From: CAIMMJ01 sp037131955
GTDB lineage: Bacteria; Bacteroidota; Bacteroidia; UBA4408
Direction: 5' to 3'
Length of the DNA stretch: 64,000 bases
NCBI GenBank assembly: GCA_037131955.1
Contig: JBAXQC010000001.1
Coordinates: 70,631-134,630, forward strand
Position 1 is the stretch's first letter. Each line of letters starts with the position of its first letter. The notes beneath the pieces were generated by a model that had not been told where the DNA came from, did no database searches, and saw nothing but the letters and a program-made list of their open reading frames with translations. Position numbers and translations under genes: made by a program. Positions 8,786 to 15,769 of the stretch are shown piece by piece.

Positions 8786-9766
8786 TCAATGTTTAATAAT
8801 ATAATTTACATAAACATTTTTTGGGCGGGTTTCGTTACCACCCGCATTTGTAGTTGTACCAAATTGAGGTGTATTCAAATTGCCTTGGGGAGGAAAAGCA
8901 AAAGCACCAGTAGAAGTTGTTGTGGCATATTGGACGTGTTGATGGGTATGACTTTTAAGTTCATCTACTTGCAAACTACCAACATTATTACCTGTATTAC
9001 CGCCACTATTACTTGATGTTCGTGTAGCTTTATCAGGGTCGTTATTGGCAGTGCCATCTACACCTCTAACAAAACGGCCTCTTAAATCAGGCAGATGAAA
9101 AGTTGTGCTACCATCACCAGCCCCATAGGCGGTGCCAATTACGGCAAAAAGAGCTGCATAAGTTGTTCTGGAAACTTGAGATCCATCGCACAATAACCAA
9201 CCTGTTGGAGCAGTTGTTCCGGTAAAAGCTATTAAACCACCAGCAGGGCCCCCATTGTCATCCGTACCTGCCACCCAAGTAGTTCCGTTGTGTTTTAGTA
9301 CTTGGCCGTTTGCACCAGTAGTTTTTAACTCTTCGGCTGTTCTTGCAGAAAAGGCATAAAAAGAAGCAGAAGCTTGTGAATTGCTAATTAGCGTAAAAGC
9401 ATCTACTAAGTTTGGCCTAAACTCTACTCTCAGCCATTTGTCTCCGGTGCTCCAATTTATATTGTTAAATGTGGTTGGCCCGCTAGAAGAACTTGCATCT
9501 CCTTCGCTAAGGCTTAATGTAAATTGTCCGTATGCATCGGTTGTTTTTTGGAAGGTTAATGCCCTAAGTGTTGCACCTCCGTTGCCTTGCGTAATGGTAA
9601 TACGGGCTTCTATGGTGGTGTTTGCCACTATTTGGTTGCTGGCATTACGTGCCACTGCCTGAAAGTTTACTGCACTGGGAATGTTTTGTGCCTGACAATT
9701 GATAGTTGACAATTGATAATTGATAACTAACAATAGTGCGATGATTTTGTAGAAGTGCTTTTTCAT
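8786..9766 (-). CDS. Secreted protein with C-terminal phage tail collar domain
   Basis: A 326-residue protein. Residues 1-27 form a signal peptide with an in-frame repeat-derived segment (VINYQLSTINCQ). Residues about 28-170 form a domain shared with the neighbour at 10045-11190 (IPSAVNFQAVARN, YGQFTLSLSEG, LISNSQASASFYAF, NGQVLKHNGTTWVAGTD). Residues about 180-326 are a phage tail collar domain: GWLLCDGSQVSRTTYAALF, FHLPDLRGRFVRG, DELKSHTHQH and the terminal RPKNVYVNYIIK. The collar fold normally sits at the tip of phage tail fibres; here it is attached to an exported host-type N-terminus, with no phage genes nearby. Likely a surface or secreted binding protein. Confidence 0.8.
   Translation of the reverse strand: MKKHFYKIIALLLVINYQLSTINCQAQNIPSAVNFQAVARNASNQIVANTTIEARITITQGNGGATLRALTFQKTTDAYGQFTLSLSEGDASSSSGPTTFNNINWSTGDKWLRVEFRPNLVDAFTLISNSQASASFYAFSARTAEELKTTGANGQVLKHNGTTWVAGTDDNGGPAGGLIAFTGTTAPTGWLLCDGSQVSRTTYAALFAVIGTAYGAGDGSTTFHLPDLRGRFVRGVDGTANNDPDKATRTSSNSGGNTGNNVGSLQVDELKSHTHQHVQYATTTSTGAFAFPPQGNLNTPQFGTTTNAGGNETRPKNVYVNYIIKH
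9692..9728 (-). repeat. In-frame repeat inside signal peptide (NYQLSTINC type)
   Basis: The plus strand reads as overlapping TTGACAATTGATA and GATAATTGATAAC units, a self-complementary AT-rich repeat. Read in the gene's frame it gives INYQLSTINCQ, interrupting the signal peptide of the collar-domain gene. The paralogous neighbour has a different repeat at the corresponding place. Confidence 0.7.
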
Positions 9767-9821
9767 TTTTTAGCTTAGTTTTTATTGTTTACTTTTTAAA
9801 TTATTTCGTTTTTCTTTTAAT

Positions 9822-10007
9822 CCTTAGTTCCCTTTGCTCCGCCGCGGCGGATTCCTTTGCTTCTCTGCTACCGCAAGGCTCTTGCCTTGTGGTTTTCCTT
9901 TACTTCATGCTGCCACAAGCGGGACGCTTGCGGTAGCGGGGTACTTACCTTTTTTATTTCTATTTGTCCTTAGTCCCTTTGCTTTGCCTTTGCTTCAGAC
10001 TAAGGAC
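9822..10007. repeat. Mosaic of nested palindromes between the two paralogues
   Basis: In order: a partial element (CTTAGTTC... with inner TCCGCCGCGGCGGA at about 9838-9851); ACCGCAAGG/CCTTGTGGT at about 9870-9893; a 13-bp imperfect stem at 9909-9937 (GCTGCCACAAGCG / CGCTTGCGGTAGC); and an inverted repeat with perfect arms GTCCTTAGTC (9966-9975) and GACTAAGGAC (9998-10007). The order and several sequences match 8043-8150. This fills the 278-bp gap between the two phage-tail-like genes; no gene is seen in it. Confidence 0.8.
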
Positions 10008-10044
10008 AGATTGGTGTTAATCCCATTTTATTTTTAATTTCTTT

Positions 10045-11190
10045 TTATTGATAATATTCTTTGACTATTATGACACCAGAACCACCTACACCTGTTGAAC
10101 TAGAACCGCCAGCACCAATTGAATAGGTATATGTTGCATTTGGTGAAGTTATAAGTGCTTTAATATAGCCTCCGGCGCCACCTCCACCTCCTGGGCCTGA
10201 AGCTGATTTACCACCTCCACCACTACCAGAGTTTGCAATTCCATTTTTTTGAGCCGATTCTGGGTCAGCTGTAGTTCCGCCTCCGCCTGCACCACCAAAA
10301 GGAGTGGCTCCTCCATTGCCTGAATGGTCACTTGTAGAGTTTCTTGAACCTGCTCCTCCAGCGCTACCTGTAATTGCAACCAAGGTAATTGCTGGTGCAT
10401 TTACTGTTGTTGTTCCACCTACTCCACCAGTACGACCATTTATATTAGCAGCAGCACCTGCACCGCCGTTTGCAGTTAATAAACTTGTTCCAAAAGTAGT
10501 AGAACTGCCAGAACCTCCAGCAAATGAGGCTGTTGAACCTCCTCCACCTCCACCAACTAACTCAACTTCTATATATAACACTCCAGCAGACCTTGCATAA
10601 GTTCCGCTACCTGAAGTAAAACGTTGCACTGTTGGCGCAATAAAAGTAGAGCCAGCATCCGTCCCCGCCACCCAAGTAGTTCCGTTGTGTTTTAGCACTT
10701 GGCCGTTTGTGCCTGTTATATTAACCTTTTCAGCGGTTTTTGCACCAAAGGCATAAAAACTTGCGGTGGCTTGTGTGTTGCTAATGAGTGTGTAATTATT
10801 ATCTGCCAATGGGCTAAGGCTTACCTTTATAAATTTGGCACTGCTTGCCCAATCAATGGCTGCAAAGTTAGCTACTGTACCAGCGGTAACTACTGGCGAG
10901 CCTGCACCTATGGCAAAGTTAAATTGTCCGTAAGCATCGGTAGTGGGTGTGTAAACCAAGGTAACCATAACAGGGCCACTGCTGCTGCCATCAAGCACTT
11001 CTATTTTTACCTGCACATTGGAATTGGTAATAAGCGAGCCTACTGCATTGCGTGCAATGGCTTGGAAGTTAACAGCGTTGGGGATGGTTTGAGCAACAGC
11101 CCCACCCCAACCCTCCCCTAAAGGGAGGGAGAAAACACCTAAATTATAAATTAGAATTGCTGCAATAATTTTGTTGAGTTTACTTTTCAT
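10045..11190 (-). CDS. Secreted protein with C-terminal glycine-rich phage-fibre-like domain
   Basis: A 381-residue protein, paralogue of the gene at 8786-9766. Residues 1-36 form a signal peptide interrupted by an in-frame repeat (SLPLGEGWGGA). Residues about 37-180 share IPNAVNFQAIARN, TTDAYGQFNF, LISNTQATASFYAF and NGQVLKHNGTTWVAGTD with the neighbour. Instead of a collar it ends in a glycine-rich domain (VELVGGGGGGS, GGAGGGGTT, GGGGGAGGYIKA, SIGAGGSSSTGVGGSGVIIVKEYY), the type found at the end of phage tail-fibre and needle proteins. The two genes look like products of duplication with exchange of the 3' half. Confidence 0.75.
   Translation of the reverse strand: MKSKLNKIIAAILIYNLGVFSLPLGEGWGGAVAQTIPNAVNFQAIARNAVGSLITNSNVQVKIEVLDGSSSGPVMVTLVYTPTTDAYGQFNFAIGAGSPVVTAGTVANFAAIDWASSAKFIKVSLSPLADNNYTLISNTQATASFYAFGAKTAEKVNITGTNGQVLKHNGTTWVAGTDAGSTFIAPTVQRFTSGSGTYARSAGVLYIEVELVGGGGGGSTASFAGGSGSSTTFGTSLLTANGGAGAAANINGRTGGVGGTTTVNAPAITLVAITGSAGGAGSRNSTSDHSGNGGATPFGGAGGGGTTADPESAQKNGIANSGSGGGGKSASGPGGGGGAGGYIKALITSPNATYTYSIGAGGSSSTGVGGSGVIIVKEYYQ
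11099..11131 (-). repeat. In-frame GC-rich palindrome inside signal peptide (LPLGEGWGGA type)
   Basis: The plus strand holds a run of CCCC-ACCCC-AACCC leading into a hairpin with arms CCCTCCC (11111-11117) and GGGAGGG (11123-11129), loop CTAAA. Its base composition is quite unlike the surrounding AT-rich gene. In frame on the minus strand it encodes SLPLGEGWGGA, between the hydrophobic core of the signal peptide and the mature start (VAQT). Confidence 0.8.
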
Positions 11191-11405
11191 GCTATTGTTT
11201 ATTTGTTTACTAGAATATTTTGTTATTTGAATTTATTTTTTTGTTCGTTTATACTGATTGCAAATTGTAATGTTTAAAGCTAATTTAATTGTATGATGCT
11301 ATTCATGTTTGCTTTGATTTAAAATTTATTACCAAATTTATTATTTATTTTAATTTGCACTGTTATTATTCTGTTAATTTTATTATACTTGAGTCTAATC
11401 AGTTT

Positions 11406-11453
11406 GTCAATCTGAGATTGACTTGTGGCAGTTCGTAGTCAGAGACTACGAAC
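11406..11453 (-). repeat. Two-hairpin palindromic unit, copy 4
   Basis: Hairpin B (11406-11422) has arms GTCAATC/GATTGAC, loop TGA. Hairpin A (11431-11453) has arms GTTCGTAGTC/GACTACGAAC, loop AGA. Compared with copy 1, hairpin A has a C-to-T change in one arm and the matching G-to-A in the other, keeping all ten pairs. It lies just downstream of the truncated gene (minus strand), 3 bp from that gene's stop codon. Confidence 0.85.
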
Positions 11454-11456
11454 AAC

Positions 11457-11789
11457 TTAGGCAAAGCTTGTTCCATCGTAATTAAAACCTACGTTGGTTC
11501 CATCTGCATCAATACCTCCATTTACAGGTATTTGAGGATCTTTATCGAGGTAAAATACTAAAGCGTTTGATGGGTTAGAACCAGATAAAGCTATATATAA
11601 ATTATTTGCATCCCAAGTTAGATAAGTAATACCGCCGCCACTTGATTGCTGGTTTTGCCCGTCGGTATGCACACCGTATTCGTTGGCAGCTATGATACCA
11701 TTAATACTTGGAGTATTAAACTGGGCAAATGCAACTTGCACCATAACAGAAAACGTAATTGCAATAAATAGTTTGAAATTTGTTTTCAT
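11457..11789 (-). pseudogene. Truncated secreted protein, N-terminal fragment
   Basis: A 110-residue product: a signal peptide (MKTNFKLFIAITFSVMVQVAFAQ) followed by the start of a beta-sandwich domain (INGIIAANEYGVHTDG..., YLTWDANNLYIALSGSNPSNALVFYLDKDPQIPVNGG) resembling the CBM9/DOMON-like domains at the start of much longer T9SS cargo proteins in this phylum. The domain stops abruptly at GTNVGFNYDGTSFA and the stop codon is provided at the edge of the two-hairpin repeat (copy 4), so the 3' part appears lost. A short functional secreted protein cannot be excluded. Confidence 0.6.
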
Positions 11790-11992
11790 AAATTTTTAAT
11801 CTTATTACAAAGTTATAATTTTATATGTAATTAAAAACTAATGGTTAAAATTTTTCGATGAATAGTGCTATTAACAAGACTAAATTTTAAACATTTTAAT
11901 AATTGAACTGCACCGTTAAATTATACTGGTAAGAAAAAATGAAAACTAATATCCTCAAAATATCGTTAAACTTGGATGTGTAAAAAGAGATG

Positions 11993-13045
11993 TTATACCA
12001 ATACTATTCCACCATTTTCTTGTTGCAATTGAAATTCTCCAATCACCGATAAGCACTTTTTGTCAATATCAAACTTTGCCATTAACTCTACTACAACTTC
12101 TATTTTATTTGGTTCAATGGCAAGCAAAAGTCCCCCGTTGGTTTGTGGGTCGCATAGCGAAATAAAATCCAAGCCTTCTAAACCGCTAACATTTTCTTTG
12201 TAATTGTTGTAGTTTTTGGTAGTAATATCAGGATAAACAAATTGATTGCAATAATTTTGAGCCGATTGGAGAATTGGTATTTTACTTTTTTCTATCGCAA
12301 CAGAAACACCCGAAGCCTTTGTTATTTCGAGCAAATGTCCTAAAAAACCAAAACCTGTTACATCAGTCATTGCTGTTACTCCTTCTATTTTTGCAAGTTC
12401 AGCGCCAATGCTATTGAGTTGGGTAGAATAATGTAAAAATTCAGCATATTCTATTTCAGAAATCAACCCTCTTTTTATAGCAGCACTTAATATTCCTAAG
12501 CCAAGTGGTTTTGTTAGTAGTAATAAATTTCCAGGTTTTGCACCAGCATTGGTTTTTAAGTTTTTTTTATTGACTAAACCATTTACAGCAAGGCCAAAAA
12601 AAGGCTCGGAGCTTTCTATAGTATGACCACCAGCCAAAGGTATACCTGCAATTTTGCATACCTCAATTGCACCGTTTAAAATTTCTGTGGCGATATTGGG
12701 TTCAATTTTTGAAATGGGCCAACCTAAAATACCAATTGCTAAAATAGGATTACCTCCCATTGCATAAACATCACTGATAGAATTTGCTGCTGCAATTCTT
12801 CCAAAGTCAAACGGATCGTCAACAATTGGAGTAAAAAAATCGGTAGTAGAAATTAAGAAATTTTGTTCGTCCAATGCAATAACAGCAGCATCGTCGTTTG
12901 AAGAATTGCCAACAATTAAATTTGAGAAGGTAGAATTTTGTAGACTGGTATTTTTAATAATTTCTTTTAAAATAGAATTATCTATTTTGCAACCACAACC
13001 GGAAGCCTTGCTAAATTGAGTAAGTTTAATAATTGAATGTTTCAA
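11993..13045 (-). CDS. selD: Selenide, water dikinase (selenophosphate synthetase)
   Basis: A 350-residue protein of full SelD length. It makes selenophosphate from selenide and ATP, for selenocysteine or 2-selenouridine in tRNA. The active-site loop SGCGCKI has C17 and K20 at the positions known in E. coli SelD, so this is the cysteine form, not the selenocysteine form. Further conserved segments: NDDAAVI, TTDFFTPIVDDPFDFGRIAAANSISDVYAMGG (ATP/Mg site), AGGHTIE and DVTGFGFLGH. The start overlaps the end of the response-regulator gene by 20 bp, suggesting translational coupling. No selenocysteine or selenouridine enzyme is in the window. Confidence 0.93.
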   Translation of the reverse strand: MKHSIIKLTQFSKASGCGCKIDNSILKEIIKNTSLQNSTFSNLIVGNSSNDDAAVIALDEQNFLISTTDFFTPIVDDPFDFGRIAAANSISDVYAMGGNPILAIGILGWPISKIEPNIATEILNGAIEVCKIAGIPLAGGHTIESSEPFFGLAVNGLVNKKNLKTNAGAKPGNLLLLTKPLGLGILSAAIKRGLISEIEYAEFLHYSTQLNSIGAELAKIEGVTAMTDVTGFGFLGHLLEITKASGVSVAIEKSKIPILQSAQNYCNQFVYPDITTKNYNNYKENVSGLEGLDFISLCDPQTNGGLLLAIEPNKIEVVVELMAKFDIDKKCLSVIGEFQLQQENGGIVLV

Positions 13046-13385
13046 CTTTTAATTTTAAATCTTCAAAGCTAACAGGTTTAATTAGAAAAGTAGAATTAGA
13101 AATTGCTTCCATTTTAGCAACAAAAGATTTATCGGAATTTCCTGTTAGAAAAAAGATTGGTATAGCAGAAAATTTTCTAATTTCTTCTGCCGCATCAATG
13201 CCATTTTTTGGCCCAATTAAATTTATATCCATTAAAATTAAATCGCTTGGATTATTTTTTACAGCATCAATAGTTTCATCAAAAGAGCTAGCAATTGCAG
13301 TACAATTACAGCTCATTTTTTCGATGTATTTTTTTACAACAAAGGCAAGAATTGAATCGTCTTCAACAAGAATAATATTTTTCAT
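13026..13385 (-). CDS. Single-domain response regulator
   Basis: A 119-residue receiver domain with nothing after it. Acidic pair E8-D9-D10, phospho-acceptor D53 in LILMDINL, T81 in FFLTGNS and K103 in FLIKPV are all present. It has no output domain, so it acts by protein contact, as in CheY-like regulators. It lies 95 bp downstream of the histidine kinase (13481-15595) on the same strand, which makes that kinase the likely partner. Its 3' end overlaps selD by 20 bp. Confidence 0.9.
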   Translation of the reverse strand: MKNIILVEDDSILAFVVKKYIEKMSCNCTAIASSFDETIDAVKNNPSDLILMDINLIGPKNGIDAAEEIRKFSAIPIFFLTGNSDKSFVAKMEAISNSTFLIKPVSFEDLKLKVETFNY

Positions 13386-13480
13386 TTACGTATAATTTAA
13401 AGAATAGACAAAAGCAAAAAACTATATTTTGAGCATGTTTTTGTCTGCGAAAGATAGGAATATTTCATGTTGTAAATATA

Positions 13481-15595
13481 TTAAGAAATTGGATTGCAAT
13501 TAATTTGGAAATATGCTCCATTTTCATTTTTAAAACTCATGGTGCCCCTAAGTTGTAAAATTAATGCATTTATCAATTCTAAGCCAATGGAATTACCTTT
13601 GTTAAGGGCACTTTCCCAATTAAAACCAATGCCGTTATCCTTGTATATTAAAACGTGGTTTCCATCTAGTTCTTGCCAAGAGATAAAAATCACAGGTTGT
13701 TTTACAGCAGCAAAAGCATATTTTAGAGAATTTGTAATTAACTCATTTAATATTAACCCATAAGTTAAACCAACGTTCATGGACATTTCTTTGTCCTCAA
13801 TTTCAAAATCAACCAAAACATTTTGCACAAATTGATAAGAAGCTAAAATACTTTGCCAAAGATCTCTAAAATAATCGCTTACTTTGATGGCAGAAAAATT
13901 ATCGGTGTTGTATAATTTTTCATGAATTAATGCCATTGATTTAATTCTGGTTTCGCTTTCTTTAAACAATTGTTTTGTTGGTTCATCCTTAATAGCTTCG
14001 GATTGTAAAAAAAGTAAGCCTGACACAACTGCTAAATTATTTTTTACACGGTGGTGAATTTCTGAAAGCAGTACCTCTTTTTCGTTGAGCGATTTTAACA
14101 ATTCAGAATTGGCATGCACCGCTTCTGTGTTGTCTAAAACCATGGAAGCAACGCCTAAAATATTTCCTTCTGCATCACTTAATTGAGAGTTATACCATTC
14201 GCAATGAATAACCTGTCCATTTTTATTTATATTGATATTTGTACTTCTGCTGCCTCCCGTTTTATTTAACAATTCTTTCCATACGCTTTCAATTATTTGG
14301 GGCTGAACTTTTTTAGGAATAATTATTGAGGCGTGCTTACCCATTATTTCCTCCTTAGTATATCCAAAAATTCTTTCGGAAGACTGATTCCACTCCATTA
14401 CTTCAAAATTTAAGTTCCATTCTATGTAGCCCAGAGGAGTTTGTTTTTGGTAAAGTTGTTGTCTTTGTTCCCCCAACCTAATAATTGTTTCAAAACTTTT
14501 TACTCTGGAAATATCTGTAATCCTTTTTAATTCATAATCTGTTCCTAAAATATTAATTTTTTTAATAGTAACGGAAGCCCAAAAACAGTTGCCATTGTTA
14601 TCTAACCACTCTAGCTCTTCGCTATATTCCTGGCCACTTTCGTATATTCTAGAATATTTATCTAAATCTTCTGATGATACTGGTTTCTTTCTGAAGGAAG
14701 AGGTATTTCTACCAATTATTTGACTTGGGTGCTTAAATCCTAATACCTCAACTGCCTTTTTGTTGCAGTTTACAATTTTTCTATCGCTAATTGTGCTTAA
14801 GAAAACTAAATCAGGCGAAGCATCGTAAAGATTTCTAAAAAATTCTAAATCGTACGTTAGTTTATTTTCTTTTTCTTTAAAATTGCTAATATCTATTCCG
14901 GTAATTAAGTACTTATAGGTTGAATTGGAATTGGAAATGGAATGAATTTTACAAATAAAGGTTAGGTATTTTCCTAGTTTTGATCTTAAAACTATTTCAG
15001 ATTCATTAAACAAATTATCAGCTTTTAACTGAGATAATAAATCTCTTGCGGCTCTTTTGCTTTCTGGATGCATCAAATCTAAACAAGAAAGTCCAAGCAC
15101 ATCAAAATCTCTGTATCCAAGAATTTTTTTAAATGAATTGCTTACAAAGGAATAGTTAAATTTTTCGTCAAGAAATACTATTATTTCCATAGTATAATCC
15201 AGCGAAATAGAAGTTATCTGATGATTAGAACGATAAAAGTTTTCTTCTGATTTTAAAGAATACAAGAATAAGATTTCATTTTTATTGTCGTCTTTTAAAA
15301 AAAGCAAAGAATAAACAATCCAATACCTGTTTCCATTAAAACTTAATTCAAGGGGTTGTTGAAAAACAGTTGTTTGTTCAGCAATTTTTGTTTCAATAGA
15401 ACTTATTTGTTCACTATTCAGGTGAATTTTTAGATTAGAGCTATTCCCAAATTTTTCTTTTGCTGTGGGCGACAATCTAATAATATCTAATTTGGAATTT
15501 ATAACAAGATAAGCTTCTGCAATTGCCTCCAAAAGTTTTTGAAAAGAATTTGTAGAAATTGAAGAAAGTAAATTATTATCTAATTTATTTTCCAT
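13481..15595 (-). CDS. Multi-PAS sensor histidine kinase, HisKA_2 type
   Basis: A 704-residue protein without membrane segments, so a cytoplasmic sensor. About four PAS-like domains are visible (roughly residues 15-110, 135-235, 245-365 and 375-490; e.g. EWNLNFEVMEWNQSSERIFGYTKEEIMG). A HisKA_2 dimerisation domain follows, with phospho-acceptor His in SEIHHRVKNNLAVVSGLL at about 512, then a HATPase domain (N box LILNELITNSLKYAF; DNGIGF; GNSIGLELI). Kinases of this class usually signal to single-domain regulators, in line with the regulator just downstream. The ligand is unknown; no haem or flavin residues could be assigned. Confidence 0.9.
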   Translation of the reverse strand: MENKLDNNLLSSISTNSFQKLLEAIAEAYLVINSKLDIIRLSPTAKEKFGNSSNLKIHLNSEQISSIETKIAEQTTVFQQPLELSFNGNRYWIVYSLLFLKDDNKNEILFLYSLKSEENFYRSNHQITSISLDYTMEIIVFLDEKFNYSFVSNSFKKILGYRDFDVLGLSCLDLMHPESKRAARDLLSQLKADNLFNESEIVLRSKLGKYLTFICKIHSISNSNSTYKYLITGIDISNFKEKENKLTYDLEFFRNLYDASPDLVFLSTISDRKIVNCNKKAVEVLGFKHPSQIIGRNTSSFRKKPVSSEDLDKYSRIYESGQEYSEELEWLDNNGNCFWASVTIKKINILGTDYELKRITDISRVKSFETIIRLGEQRQQLYQKQTPLGYIEWNLNFEVMEWNQSSERIFGYTKEEIMGKHASIIIPKKVQPQIIESVWKELLNKTGGSRSTNININKNGQVIHCEWYNSQLSDAEGNILGVASMVLDNTEAVHANSELLKSLNEKEVLLSEIHHRVKNNLAVVSGLLFLQSEAIKDEPTKQLFKESETRIKSMALIHEKLYNTDNFSAIKVSDYFRDLWQSILASYQFVQNVLVDFEIEDKEMSMNVGLTYGLILNELITNSLKYAFAAVKQPVIFISWQELDGNHVLIYKDNGIGFNWESALNKGNSIGLELINALILQLRGTMSFKNENGAYFQINCNPIS

Positions 15596-15769
15596 TTAGG
15601 ATAAAATTATTTGGATAAATTTATTAAAATATTTACAAATCCCAAAAATTTATTGATTTATCCATTTAGTTCGCAAATTATCAATTTTTATTTAATACTT
15701 AGGGGCTTTACCACAAACCCCATTTACTATGATATCTTGCACATGTTTTTTTAATGGTTAATTCATTAA

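Noticed and set aside
9834..10037. Possible 67-residue plus-strand gene (LRRGGFLCF...)
   Set aside because: The reading frame is just translation of the palindromic mosaic; similar frames appear wherever the repeat occurs.
10304..11121. Two plus-strand reading frames antisense to the glycine-rich gene
   Set aside because: They mirror the glycine-rich and shared N-terminal coding sequence (proline-rich, cysteine-rich shadows), with no ribosome-binding or promoter signal.
8786..11190. Prophage remnant, because of collar and fibre-like domains
   Set aside because: Both proteins have signal peptides and a non-phage N-terminal half, and no capsid, terminase, integrase or lysis gene is nearby.
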